From Phycomyces blakesleeanus NRRL 1555(-) (Eukaryota > Mucoromycota > Mucoromycetes > Mucorales > Phycomycetaceae): 64,000 bases of DNA. The DNA is taken from positions 2,099,993-2,163,992 of the forward strand of contig NW_017265138.1 of assembly GCF_001638985.1 (NCBI RefSeq). Reading direction: 5' to 3'. Positions 1 through 12,487 of the stretch are shown piece after piece. Below the pieces are notes generated by a model that saw only the letters and a program-made list of their open reading frames with translations, was not told the DNA's origin and searched no databases. The position numbers and the translations under genes are program-made. Each line of letters starts with the position of its first letter. The stretch's first letter is position 1.

Positions 1-2326
1 TCATCAGGCTTGAGAGATATTCTTTTCAAGCCTTTATTCTCTCCAGAAAACCAACTTGCTGAATCTTGAGCAGGGTGGCCAAAGTCCAAAGTTTCAACAA
101 AAATATCATCTTGGAAGAATTCAGGCTAATTTTTTTTTTAAATAAAATAAAAATAAAATTAATCATGTTTTCATATATATATATATAAACATAAATTATT
201 AATAAACGATAATTTATTGCTGTTTGTTATATACTTACTCTGGCTCTAGGAATACGCACACCAACAAGTTCAATAGAATTAGGCGTGAGGCGGTAGAATT
301 TCCCAATCTCGGTTTCCCGAACATTACAAGAGCTTTTAGGGAAAAATGCAAAACCTTGCTGTAATGTGCCAGACTCGATCTTTGCAAGTGCCTTTAAAGT
401 ATCATCATCTTCAAGTTCAAAAGTATGAATAGTACGATCACCCTAAAAGTACAATCCAATTTTTTTTTGTTATTTTGTGTGTAGACACTTATATATATAT
501 ATATATATATTATGTACCTTTCCAGCCACATACAGAACGCGGCAATCAGGATCGTAGTGAACTCCCATAACACTTGGCGAAACATCGATATTGTTTTTTT
601 TGACAGGACGAGTCAGATCGTCTGTATTGAATAACAGAACCTCACGCATAGATCCTCTACCAAACCCAACGCTCGCAATTCTACTTGCGCCGAGCCAAAC
701 AAGTCTCGAAGGACGAGCGTTATCATGAGCAGGGCCTTCAGCCAGAACCTTGCCTGTGCGCGCGTCCAAGACACGAATCTTCTTATCTCTTGCCACGGTC
801 GCAATTCTTGACCCATCAGGACTCCAGGCGGCAGCAAAAATGATGTCAGGGTGCATGCCTGTCAAGACAATCTTCTCCTTTTGTTCCACAAGATCCCAGA
901 TACGTATCGTGGGCTTTGAAATATCGCTGGACACGGTCATCAGAATATTCTCAGCATTGGGATGGTACTCAAGCAGAGCAATTTTGTCCATTGCATTAGC
1001 TATCAAAAAAAAATAAAGAAAAAAAAAAAGTCATTTCATTCATAATGGTTAATTTTTTGTTATCATATTTTACCTCTACTCGCCCACTCAATTCAATTCA
1101 ATAATAATAATAATAATAGTTAATAGTTTTTTTGACTTACTACCAATAACTGCTGTTGGTTCTCCAAGATCTTCTTCGAGTCCGCCTTCTGGAATAGTCC
1201 ATACGCGAATCTTGTTGTCCTCAGAGACTATAAATTTATATGCGTATATGTGTTTTTAATGTTAATTTATTATACACACATACAGACATATATGCATGAA
1301 TGCCTAAATGTATACATAACTTCCCCACCTCTCTCTCTTTCTCTCTCTTGCCCTTCTCATCCCTACTCCTTCTACTATTCTCTTATAAAAACATAATATT
1401 TTTTTCTCTCTATACCTGTTGCCAGGACGTGGTCATTAAAGGGATTAAATTGAAAGTTTGTTACTTCTGAGCCGCACAGAACACAGGGAACATGGGTGGG
1501 CAATCTTCCAGGCTTATTGACTGAAATGATACCAACACGGCCACCTGGTCCGGCAATTGGAACCGCAATCAACTTGCCATTGGTCTAATACCCATCGCCA
1601 TCCCATACACATAAACGCATTTAATCCAATTTAATTGTTAATATATATATGTGTGTGAGTGTAGACCGTGATTTTGTTTCTTTCTATATTTCTTTTTTTT
1701 TCATTTTATTTTACCTTTATTAAATCAACCTCACCGCTCTTGTCAACACTAAGACCTCTGAGATCTTCAAAATGAGTACTGGGATGATAGGCCTTTCCAG
1801 AAATGTATTTGTAGGCAGAAGCATGGTTTGATCCATACTTGGGCACAGCTTTGGGTTTGACAGGTTCTTCTTGTTGTGATGTAGATGCTTTTGGGATCGC
1901 GACATCAGATGTACTATCAGTACTATTCTTTTTGTTATTATTGTTATTATTGACAGACTTGTCAATCTTGTCAACCGTGTTGCTGCTATTTTGTTTGGTT
2001 GGAGACTGACTCGATGGTTTTGAAACAGATGGCTCATCAATATTTCTCAAAACTTGTTGTGGCGTGGTTTCTCTAGGACTAGACGGTTTGATCGACTCTG
2101 CAGTTTTATTTACAGCTTGGTTTGATGGATCCAAAGATACTTTGGCCACTTGAGCATTCTTGCCAGAAATCCACTGTGATCCCGAGAGCCCAGGTACTTT
2201 TAAGAAAATAAAATAAATACTTACATAAATGACAAGTATCCCTATACTCCAACTTACCATTTCCCTTTGTGTCAGGGAAGAGTTCCGCATGAAAATCTAG
2301 ATATTGCTAAAATACAATCGAATAAG

Positions 2327-2363
<37 letters not shown>

Positions 2364-4038
2364 GTATAGGTACCTTTCTAGGGATTTCGAATGAAATGGG
2401 TAAAACTGCATTCTCAGTGACAGCCAAAACTCTAGCAACCTCTGCATGCATCACATTCAAAGACTGCTTTGGAAGCAATGCTGCACCATAAATAGACGTG
2501 TTTGTACCACATGCCATGTTTTCAGCTATGGTTGGAGTGGTCTGGACATCAGACAGCTGAAGAGATCGAATGGTAGTGTCGCCTCTGCTCATCATATACA
2601 TTGTCTCTGTGTCTTCATCGTAAAGTGGGATAACGATACCCGTAGAAGAATCAAACATGGTCATCTTCAATGGACTTGACATGCTACGTACATCCCACAA
2701 TGCGTACTGTCTGTTACGGAGCTATTAAATTCCATTTGTTTGTTATTTGGTATGCTTATATATATATATATATAATCTTACCTTGTTCATTCCAACTGTA
2801 AATATTGCGTTTGAGTCTCCCAGCCAAACCACTCGAGATCCCTTGATTCCTTCATGGCCACTTCCAGACTGAGGGTAAAGGTAGGTACAGGCCATTTTAG
2901 ACATTTGACTTTGATACGAAATTATTATATTTATCTATTTCTATTTAAAGATGCGTGTACTCACCATCACGGCCTTGTCCTGGGCCCTGGGATCCCACAC
3001 ATCAACAGCTCCTTTTGAGGATGTACCGAAAAGAGAACCATCACCCTTCCATGAAAAAGAATGAAAAGGGTCGGTAGTGGTGGTACCGACTTCAAAGGCA
3101 CAACTAGACTTTTCAATATCCCAAATACAGACTTTTTTCCCATCGTTTCCGAGTGTAGTTACAATCTAAGAAAAGAAAAAAAAAGGTTGCTAATGTCAAT
3201 GAATTGAATTATAGAAATCCCATCCTAATAATCAATTAGCTATAAAGATATTTTTTTTTTACTTGGTCTGCTGTAGGGTGGAACCTAACAAGGTCAACAC
3301 GTCTTGAAGGTGTTGTCAATGAAGTCAGACAGACAGGAGTTTCGTCTTCTTGAGATATCTTCCACACTTTGACCTTTGTGAAAATAAAATAAAAATAAAT
3401 GTAATGATATATAAAAATATTTCCAATTGATTGCCTTATGGAATTTCCGGTTGCTATACTAATAATATTAATAAATTAATGTCGATATTTACCAATCCAT
3501 CTTCGGCACCAGTTGCAAGTAAATTGTCATCAAAATCAGAGAAACTCCAATCGGACACAGCTGCTCCGTGAGCATGAAAGACATGTGCTTTACTAGAACA
3601 ACCTTTTCCAGGCTGGTCGATTGGCAAAAGTCCCATCGATCCACCATCTTATCCCCACACAGATATATCAAGTTAATATATAGTGGATTTTCATAAAATA
3701 AAATAAAGTAAATAAATAAATAAATGAGATACTTTACTTCCTGTCCATTTTACGGCTATCCAGTTCCGACTTGCTTGGATGAGATTACAGTGATCTGATG
3801 GAGATGATCCCAAAGTCAAATCCGCATACCATGCCTTTTATATATTATTATTATTATTATTAAAGAAAAGAAAGAGAGAGAGAGAGAAAAAAAAAAGGGG
3901 GAGGGGGGACGCGATCCCGGTGAGGTTAATAAGATGTCTGGCCACATTATTAATAGACAACACTGTATTAACCTCTTTGTTGGCTACTTTGCCAACCGCA
4001 TTACGGTATTTATTGAGATGCTGGAATCGTTTGCTCAT
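1..4038 (-). CDS. CRN7: Tandem coronin (coronin-7 / POD-1 type), 3' end beyond left edge
   Basis: Multi-exon WD40 protein with two consecutive coronin cores. The ATG at 4038 opens the coronin signature MSKRFQHLNKYRNAVGK, interrupted by an intron just after it. A first beta-propeller follows (exons near 3837-3736, 3650-3490, 3375-3265, 3165-2970, 2870-2780, 2720-2365). A low-complexity Ser/Thr/Asn linker lies near 2200-1880. A second N-terminal coronin motif (KYGSNHASAYKYISGKAYH, near 1850-1790) then starts a second propeller, with WD-type pieces such as TIRIWDLVEQKEK and the CORO7-like stretch EFFQDDIFVETLDF near 110. Family knowledge: coronin-7 proteins act at Golgi and trafficking membranes with actin, whereas most fungal coronins (Crn1) are single-propeller with a coiled coil. 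The reading frame is open at base 1, so the C-terminus is missing. Family assignment is strong; exact exon ends were read by eye. Confidence 0.92.
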
Positions 4039-4584
4039 GGTGTACTTTCTTTCTTCTGTCTAACTTGAGAAACGGGAATTAGAATAATTTACCTTGGCAA
4101 ATCTGTCCTAGACCGACAGTCGTAATTGAGCTTTTTGTACGACATATAATTTTTCTCTGCTCTGAAGAAAAAGAAAAAAAAAAGAAAAAGTAAATCAATG
4201 ACGTTAAATGGAAAATGATTGGCCACTTGGCAAATTATTGTCATTTTTTTTAGACAAGTCAAATCAGCGTTACTGAAAGTTACTATGGGCTACGATATCA
4301 AGGCTTTAATTCTTTCTTTTTGCTCTTATAACTAATATTATATAAAGCAAACGCTGGGTAAAACCAGTTTTCCTTTTGTATATTCACAACAGATATATCA
4401 AGAAGCTTATTTAAACCCATTGTCTAAATTCAACAATGTTACTGTTGGTATAGATTTACTATCAATAGGACCATCTTTCATCAAATTTCTTATAGTAAAT
4501 CAAGTATTAAAAGGAGGGTGTCGTATGGGCGCATGTATTAGACAGCATTGATAACATGTATCTTTGGATCAGTTTAAATGTGTA
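4039..4584. other. Spacer upstream of the coronin gene
   Basis: AT-rich DNA with no convincing coding exon. It should hold the coronin promoter and 5' UTR (4039-4300) and the 3' flank of the remnant gene at 4585. Confidence 0.5.
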
Positions 4585-5760
4585 CTATGCTGATGAATAA
4601 TACTGGTAAATATAATATTCAACAATTGAGCCATAAACCATAGCTCCAAAAGTCATAAGCTCTCTTGGTAATCTTGCCTTTGTCACTCTTCTATGAAGCA
4701 TTCTTTTGGTTGTCTCACAAAGTCGTGCAATTTCAACAGCTGCTGTATGGAATAGTTTGATTTTCCACAGCTCCAATTTCCAAACCACAGATATTTTCTT
4801 TTTTTTTTATATATAGTTTACCAATATATCTGGAATCTGGTATTGATATAGAAAACCGAATTGACAAAAAGGCATAGCGCATTTCACCTCGTACTCAGAC
4901 TCCGTATTATCTTGATCTTCCACTGACTCGTATGATTGAGAATTTAATTGCTGAATGGCATACTCTTTGAAAGTTAATCCTAGAGAGACTACATTTTGAC
5001 TGTACCAGACCAAAAATTGTGACCTTTTTGCCAGCATGGAATAACTCTCCTGGGTCCCTAAGGATACAGAATATTCATAGAATTTTTTTTTTGTGCTTTG
5101 CATAAAAAAGGAATTGGTTGGGACCATTTGCCAGTTGGTGCTTCCAAACTCTGGTAATATAAGTAGATAAAATAATAATAATATAAAGTCATGATACGCG
5201 TAAAAAGACCAAAACATAGTAGAATATCCAACAAGTTTGTATCACAATCTAATGACAGCAACTCCTTATAACCTTCTGCATAACTGGCTATTGATAGAGT
5301 GTACTTGGGATTGATTATTATTTTTTTATTGTCAAGTCTAAATTTTAAGGCTATTAATTGAATATACTGTATGAATTTCAGGACACGCCATTTTGCCCTG
5401 AGGGATTGGAGAAAGACACTGGGTCCCCCCGGGCATAGTCTGGTGAAGTAGAAACGTCGTCCCTGTAAGGTTTCTGACAAAAAAAATTAGAAACCGGCAC
5501 ATTCGGTCGTTAGATTGTTAAACAAAGTAGTTTACGCACAAGATAATCTTCTTGAGCATAATACAGGTGGAAAAGCTTTCTTCTTGTATATCATTGTCAT
5601 TCTCTAGCTGCCAGCCATTGCTGCTTAAAATCCTTATTAGGAAGTTGTTTCGTATTAAATAACGACAGCGCTGAGAATCAATGCTAAAAAAAATCAATGA
5701 TGAGGTTACTGACTCTGGGTTCGCACCAATGTTAGTGTGGTTGTACTCTACTACGGAATC
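4585..5760 (-). pseudogene. Remnant of an unknown multi-exon gene, possibly a paralogue of the gene at 13372-15585
   Basis: Coding-like segments in several minus frames. Near 5690-5545 the peptide IDSQRCRYLIRNNFLIRIL is readable, followed by an intron with GTAAAC donor, CTAAC branch-like site and TTTGTCAG acceptor. The next exon starts KPYRDDVSTSPDYARG. A later segment (5150-4850) contains SLGTQESYSMLAKRSQFLVW. The last segment (4788-4585) contains ARLCETTKRMLHR and FGAMVYGSIVEYY before a TAG. This last block matches the 13372-15585 protein in pattern (KLAKEMKLVLHR, YGILVQGSKFE). Past the TAG the same frame continues with YTFKLIQRY, which lines up with YRFVKLSQ in that protein and suggests a nonsense mutation. 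I could not find a start codon or one consistent set of splice phases, so I treat it as decayed. It could be a live gene with exons I misjudged. Confidence 0.4.
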
Positions 5761-6820
5761 TATACGAAAAAGGTAGTAGCAGCAAGAGTGGATTCATTCA
5801 GAGTTGGCTTTCTTTAATAGATATTGCTTTGTATTTTGAATTTTCTCTATAGATTAAATACATATGATTGCAAAGTCTTGTTTAAAAGATCTTTTTGTGT
5901 GTATGTGCTTATGTTCTTTATTGGTGTGAGCCAATTGAATTGGTAACAGGTATGTATTAGTTAGTTGCTTTAAAGAAGCCGAGTACAGATCGGATTCAAT
6001 TTAATGGTAAGCGTTTTATAGATGTATTGTCAAGAGGATTTTCATGAATTGCCTTTTTTTTGTTTTGTTTTATGTTTTCTATAAAAAAAAAGGTACACGG
6101 ATAACATAGCCAAAAGACATACTATAGACACATCTTTTTTTTTGTTGGTAAAGATAAATGGTACAGATCGAATAATTTAGCTTTTATTTAATTTATTAAT
6201 ATACTACGTGAGAGTAAGGGGGTAGTATAGGTGTATGTTCCTGTTACTAGAAGGGGTAGAGCTGATCACAAGCCCAGAGACATTTGAAACGATTTCGTTA
6301 TATAAATATATATATATATATATGTGTGTGTATAAGGGGAATTGATGTGGCCAAGTAGTGGCTAAGTGGTAGTGGTGGTGGGATAATGGACACAAACGCG
6401 GCCTTGGCATTACATGGACAACCTGCTGTACCACATGTACTCGATTCGAGAACAATGGAAGACAAGAAAAGAGCTGCGGTTGTAAAACCTCAAGGAATAA
6501 TAGGCTCCCACCGCCTTCTCAAAGCATTGGGATTTCATGCACTTTAACAAGATACCTGAACAGGATCCATCGTGTGACAGACACACAATTGGGACAAAAC
6601 CAACAAAAAGAAGAAGAAGAAAGAGTTTAACACAAAAGAAGTTGGGATTCTAATCACCTAAATGTGTGACTACGATTAGGTTGATTTATTTAATTGTTCA
6701 CAAAAAGAAAAGGGTTAGAGAGGAGGGTGAGTTTGAACCCTCTATCTCTTTTTCTCTCTATATATATATATTTCATTTCATTCTCCTTTCCCTATAAGAA
6801 TAATTACAATAATTCTCAAG
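5761..6820. other. Spacer between the gene remnant and the small plus-strand gene
   Basis: AT-rich, with short AT and GT runs near 6300-6335. The 6780-6820 stretch is a pyrimidine-rich leader directly before the ATG at 6821. I see no further gene. Confidence 0.5.
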
Positions 6821-7335
6821 ATGACCAAAGATGAGGCAAGATTCGCAACTGCTAAACAAAAGGCACTCTTGGGCACAGTTGGACTCTGTGTTGGTATTGC
6901 ATTTGGAACAGCAAATATGTTTGGGTATGTTTGTAGATTCCAATATGTATTTAAAAATAATAAGCGAAATGACATTTTCTTTATATATATATTAATAATA
7001 TTATTCTCAGCTATGGACAGCGTACGTACATGCGACTCTTTTCTCATTGTATAACAGGATCAGCAATGTCAGTGGCAGCATGGATGAGTAAGTTGATTGA
7101 CATACATCAAATGCTTTATATTAATTAATGATTTCTTCTTTTTCTTTTTTAAACAAAATAAATAGGTGTCCGAGGTCTACTCGTCTCACGACAGAGTTTT
7201 CCTACCATGTACAAGTCAGGGGTACCACACAACAATCGACCGTTGCAACACTTACGGATATTGAACAACACACCTGGGTCCATATCTATCAACCGCACAC
7301 CTCTACCTACATTTGTTCACAGTCGGTTCGCATAA
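6821..7335 (+). CDS. Small predicted two-helix membrane protein, unknown function
   Basis: Three exons, 6821-6924, 7011-7087 and 7166-7335, joined by GT-AG introns with consistent phases, give 116 aa ending in TAA at 7333-7335. The first exon starts MTKDEARFATAKQKALL. Two Gly/Ala-rich hydrophobic stretches (about residues 14-37 and 44-68) are separated by a short polar turn (YGQRTYMR) and followed by a basic, Ser/Asn/Pro-rich tail. The Gly spacing suggests closely packed helices, and mitochondrial or ER membrane would be plausible, but I recognise no family. It is the only plus-strand gene in the window. Support is the three-exon phase agreement and clean splice sites; homology is not established. 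Confidence 0.6.
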
Positions 7336-8444
7336 GGAAACATACATAACATGCATACACACATACACCATATACACAGATGCACAGATCAGAAATTTTG
7401 CCGCAGCTTAAATTAAAATAATCATCGTGGCATCCAAAAAAGAAACAACATATATACTACCTACATATGCACAACCCAACCCAACCCAACCCAACCCAAA
7501 CCAAACCAAACCAAACCAAACCAAACCAAACCAAACCAAAAAGAACAACCAGCATACATAATTCCAGATGAACAAACTCACAAGCAACAATCACACAATT
7601 ACACCTTATAGATTAGAAAGAAGGGAGGGGGTACGAGCAGTGACAATGATGCCCTTACCTTCCTCTTTGTTTTGTGATGTTTATACATTGTAATACTTAC
7701 TTACTTGGCTCGTTCATTCGTTAGTTACCTTTCGCTATAAATATACCCTTTGTTTCTTATTAATCACAAAAAAGTTAATAAATAAATAAATAAAATACAT
7801 AATAAAAATGAAAGAATATCTTATAGTTACCTTCAATTCTGTCATTTAAAAATGTTTCTATTTGTCTTTCCTTTTCTATTTAGCTTACATTTGCATACAT
7901 AACTAGATAGCATAGGATCGCATTGATTTCAATGAGGCGGGTTGTATTATGATTATGGCGTAAGATTGAATAATAAACTCTACTCAGCCAAACTGCATAC
8001 ACTAAACCATTATTATAATAATCAATCTTTCAAGATTATCAATAAAAACTTATTTATTTGGTATTGACAAGTGTATCGCAGATATAAATATATACAATAC
8101 ATGTGTAAATTCTGGGATTTTCTTTAGTATAAAACAAGCCTGTGCTATTTGATCACCGTGGGATCAAACAATCAAGGGTATAAGTTGATCATCATCATCA
8201 TCACCAAAATAAAATAAAATACAAAGATAACCCTAACAACAAATAAGTAATAATAATCATACTAATGGATCGAGTCCGTAACACCGTCTTAAAAATAAAT
8301 AAATAAATAAATAATTTGTTTTTTTTTTCTATTTATAAATACAAGACAAAATATGCGAAATATCAAACACAAATATATTCAAATATATATAAATTTACAA
8401 ATTCAATATGGTATATTTGCGAAACAGTTCTAGTATTATTATTA
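7336..8444. other. Convergent 3' spacer with pentamer repeats
   Basis: Downstream ends of the plus gene at 7335 and the minus gene at 8445 face each other here. Holds the CCAAC/CCAAA pentamer tract at 7473-7541 and many AT-rich stretches. No coding exon seen. Confidence 0.5.
7473..7541. repeat. Pentanucleotide microsatellite, CCAAC changing to CCAAA
   Basis: About five CCAAC units followed by about eight CCAAA units, a clear switch of unit in a single tract. It lies in a 3' intergenic position. Confidence 0.9.
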
Positions 8445-8837
8445 TTATTTTAAAAATAATCGTTTTATGAGACCAAAGGGATCATGATGAAATTTACCAA
8501 AGAAATCAAATACGATGTCTACACCACCTCTGAGTAAATCGTCTGCACCAAAGATCAGAACTTCGAGCAAGGTGATCAGTCGTCCGAATTGATAAGACAT
8601 ATAGAACAACAACAATACAAGGAGAATAAAGCATAACATAAGGCTATTCAACTGGTATGACTTTAGTGATTGGAATGGTCCCAAATGAATAAGATTAGAA
8701 TGAGGATCAATGGCTTGATTAACCACATTGGATACAGTGTTTGGTTTTCGATCGCGTCTTTTCCAAAACTTCCATCTTGAACGTTTTACTTGAAGATCTT
8801 TGGAATCTTTGGTAAACAGACTTTGTATTCCACGCAT
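8445..8837 (-). CDS. Hypothetical membrane protein, 130 aa, single exon
   Basis: Uninterrupted frame from ATG at 8837 to TAA at 8445-8447. The N-terminal 35 residues are very basic (KRSRWKFWKRRDRK). A long hydrophobic segment lies at about residues 64-98 (LMLCFILLVLLLFYMSYQFG and following), enough for one or two membrane passes. The C-terminus is short and amphipathic, ending FGLIKRLFLK. The positive-inside pattern suggests a cytosolic N-terminus. I recognise no family. The composition is protein-like and unlike the low-complexity shadows around it, but there is no splice evidence to help, so confidence is moderate. Confidence 0.58.
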   Translation of the reverse strand: MRGIQSLFTKDSKDLQVKRSRWKFWKRRDRKPNTVSNVVNQAIDPHSNLIHLGPFQSLKSYQLNSLMLCFILLVLLLFYMSYQFGRLITLLEVLIFGADDLLRGGVDIVFDFFGKFHHDPFGLIKRLFLK

Positions 8838-9087
8838 TTATTTTATTTTCTTTAGAGAAGAAGCAGCGAAGAATAAGGTTCAAAGCCATTGTTCATATAT
8901 TTAAAGAAAAGAGAGGAATTATATTATCTACCTACTACTATATATATGTATATATAACATCTACAAATAATAATAATAATAAAAAAATAAAAAAAATATT
9001 GATGTTTGTTACCAATTTTTGGATATTTATGAAATAGTAATAATAGTAATAATTAATACAAAATGCTAATGTCTTTTTCTTCTTCCT

Positions 9088-9557
9088 CTATGATGTTGAT
9101 GTTGCTGTTACTGCTGCTTCAGAATTCTTGGCTTTTTTGGCTTTTTTGGCTCTTGGGGCCTGTCCACCTTCCTCTAATTGTTTCTCTTTTCGCTTTTTAG
9201 AAGCATCAATCATTTCCCTACAAGAAACAAACAAACAGGAATCAGAAATGAAACGCTTTCAAAAAAAAAGAAAGAAACTTACTTCTTCTGTGCATTACGC
9301 TTCTTATCATATCTTGACATTGTGTCAATCTGTTCACGTTCTGCACCTGCCTTTCTCAGCTTGTTCATTCCCTTACGACTATAGAATTTTAAATCATTAC
9401 AGCTAAGTTTCCTTTGATCGAATAAAGTAAAGAGGTTCATTTCTTTTTTCTTTTTACCTCTGTTTCTTCAATTTGAGCATCCAATCCGGTACCTCACATC
9501 CAGACTCTTTCATGACATTCACGATACTACAATATACATAAGCTTATTAACTCCCTT

Positions 9558-9593
<36 letters not shown>

Positions 9594-11411
9594 TTTCAAT
9601 TGATCGATTTTCTTTCGTTTTTACCTTCGCATATAGTCCATATCATCCTTTGTGTAATAAGTTATAGCCTCACCCTGGCGACCAGCACGACCAGTACGAC
9701 CTACAGACAAAACAAATAAAACAATAATTAATCACATGCAATCATCTCTAGATAAGCTATATTAGAAAGAAAAAATATTCCCATACCAATTCGATGAATA
9801 TAACTAGCAACACTTCTTGGGATATCGTAGTTGATTACAAGATTAACACCCTTGAAATCCAAACCACGCGCCATCAATTCGGTAGCAATAAGTACCCAGA
9901 TCTTTCCCACCCGGAATTGATCAATAATGTTATCACGCTAAATGAATAAAATAGATGGTTTAGATTGACATTCCAGCAATTACTTATTCTTCTTCTATTT
10001 ACCTGTAATTTGGTTCTTTCAGAGTGGATGACCTCTACATTGATACCCTCGTATACAAGTTCTCTGAAAAGTTCCTTTGCACGATCGATAGACTGAACAA
10101 AGATAAGGACCGGAGGTTTTATACCAGTCTGGATAAATTGACGCAAGGCCACCATCTTTCCTGCTTCAGTACCAGTAAAAAGCAACTTCTGGTCAATTGT
10201 GTCTGTTGCTGCATTCCTGAGTAATAGTAATAATAATAATAATAGTTATTTTGAATTCGAAATTCACATATTTATTAAGTTTTTACCTCTTAAATAATAA
10301 TAATAATAGCTTATACTTACTTTGTACCAACCACAACTCTAAGAGGATCTCTCATGACTGTCTTGGCCAGTTGTTCGACTGTGGATGAGAATGTAGCACT
10401 GAAAAGTGATTTTCTTACGCTTGGAGCAGAACAAGCTGCAAAGATTTCATCTGTTTGATCCAAAAATCCAAGATCCAACAATTTGTCTGCTTCATCAAGA
10501 ATCAAGTGACGAATGCTTTATAAGAAAAGATTGCGTGAAATAAGTATTTGGTTTTTCACTCTTTTTTTTTTTTGGAAACGAACATCTTACTTTGTCAAAT
10601 CGATCTCTTTTTCTTTGATTGCATAAACCAATCTCATAGGTGTACTGATCAAGATATCTAATGCAATATCACAAATAAATAAATATATACGTATATGCAT
10701 GTATTAACCCACTAATGCATTAAACTCACTAACGCACACTAACGCACAACACATAATATAGTACTCCTTAAAAAAACATCTCCTCGAAAAAAAAAGAGAA
10801 ACTTACCAAACTTCTGTTTTTCCTTGGGTGTCTGTGCCTTTGTGGCGTATGTTGATTTTGCCAATACACGAGTTTTCAATTTAGTGCCTGCACTGAGCTT
10901 TTGAATCTCACGGTCGATCTGCTGTGCAAGTTCTCGGGTTGGCGCAATAATCAATGCGCGGTATCCTGTCTTCTCAGGTTTCTTCAAATCCTGGAGGAGA
11001 GGAAGAAGGTAGGCAAGAGTCTTACCCGAACCTGTAGGTGCACAAGCAATCAAATCACGACCCTATATATATATATATATATATTGGTTTTATATAAATT
11101 ATTAAATTAAATTAAATTAAATTAAATTAAATTAAATTAAATTCAAAATCAATAATAATTGACATACTTTGAGCATAATTGGAACAGACTGCATTTGAAT
11201 GGCTGTAGGTGTCTTGTATTCGCTTTGCATCAGGTTTCTGTAGATAGTTGGATTGAGGTTGTAAGGAGGTGATGCTAAATCTTCAAAAGTACGGAATGGG
11301 TTGGGAACATCGGAACCGTATACACGAATCTGAGATTCTTTACGGAATGCTTTTGCCTACAAATAACGATATAAATAAAAAAAAAGAGTTCTGTAAATAT
11401 ATAATTATATA

Positions 11412-11466
<55 letters not shown>

Positions 11467-11988
11467 TAGAGTACGGACCTCTTCAACAGTAAAAATTGTA
11501 GTATTTTCTCGGTTGGAATCTAATAAGTCTAAATGTTAGCCGAGAAAATAAAATGCATATATGTATATAAAGTCGAGCAAATGAAGTGGTGGTGGTAGTG
11601 GTAGTTGCGGTGGTAGTGCTTGCCTGGTGTAGCTACTGTTGGTGCATCGTTCTTCTTTGCTTGCTTAGTTGGAGTTCCAACAACAGTGTGAGTTGTCTTG
11701 AAAAAGTCAATTTCGTCAAGGAGCTTGTCACGCAATTCGGAATTTGTGGCAACTTCGTTCTTTTTCTTGGCTACAACGATTTGAGAGTCAGTAGCAGCCT
11801 ACAACACAATAACAGGTAAGACATATATTCATTTAATAATTCATATATATATATATGCATGTGTTGTGTTGTGTGTGTTTTGTGTGGGTGGGTGGGTGTA
11901 GTTGTCCAACCTCAAAGAGCTGGACATCGCCTTTGAAGCGATTCTTGTTGAATGTCGCTCCGCTTCCTAGTAAATGAAAGAGATCCAT
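9088..11988 (-). CDS. ROK1: DEAD-box ATP-dependent RNA helicase, Rok1/DDX52 family
   Basis: Around 13 short exons, about 580 aa. The start at 11988 gives [13 protein letters not shown], the short conserved opening of Rok1/DDX52, followed by an LDEIDFF-like element as in that family. Helicase motifs in order: Q-motif region PTAIQMQSV, motif I APTGSGKT, Ia [14 protein letters not shown] in [11 protein letters not shown] (10505-10317 exon), III SAT, IV FVQS, V ARGLDF, VI HRIGRTGR split by an intron near 9786. The C-terminus is Lys-rich and ends at TAG 9088-9090. Known role: 18S rRNA processing and small-subunit assembly in the nucleolus. Introns carry microsatellites at 9578-9594, 11101-11143 and 11412-11466. 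All catalytic motifs are intact. An in-frame ATG at 12024 exists, but the family start is 11988. Confidence 0.93.
11101..11143. repeat. ATTAA pentamer microsatellite in a helicase intron
   Basis: About eight perfect tandem ATTAA units, sitting in the intron just before the motif I exon of the helicase gene. Confidence 0.9.
11412..11466. repeat. AAT trinucleotide microsatellite in a helicase intron
   Basis: About 18 AAT units in an intron of the helicase gene. Confidence 0.9.
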
Positions 11989-12487
11989 AGCGATAATAAA
12001 AAAAAATGGGTGTGGTTGTAACAAAGTCTAACTAATTATCTCGATGCAAGGAAGAACAAGCTTTCAACATTTTACATTATACATGCAGGCAAGCCACACG
12101 AAAGAAAGCCACAACACTCCGCCAGGTACGGCCCAAAATGGCAAAATGTTGAATGAATCTTTTAAAGACATTTTTGACTACCGCCACCAAGTACAATTTA
12201 GAGACAGAAGAAAAGTAAATAAATTATACATTTGGTGTGGACAGACTATAAAGTTCAAAATATTATTAGCCAATCGGATCAGTTAAGTACTAGTCGCACC
12301 TTTTTTTTGCAATGTAGCAATTTTTCATAAAATAGTGCCATTCCATGAGCACCAATTGCTTATATTTATATTTATACACATACATACATAGATCTTCAAA
12401 GTTGCGGGATTGTAGCTCCCAAAAATGTATATATGATATTCTTTAGAGCATCCACAGCGGTTTACCTAAACCTGAAGTACATTTTTT
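11989..12487. other. Upstream region of the helicase gene
   Basis: Contains the presumed helicase promoter. At 12434-12472 there is a sequence (GATATTCTT, TCCACAGCGG, TTACCTAAA) that resembles the outer end of the adjacent foldback element, as if that end were present twice about 59 bp apart. Confidence 0.5.

Noticed and set aside
7473..7541. Telomere-like repeat
   Set aside because: CCAAC/CCAAA pentamers do not match the fungal TTAGGG telomere unit, and normal genes flank both sides.
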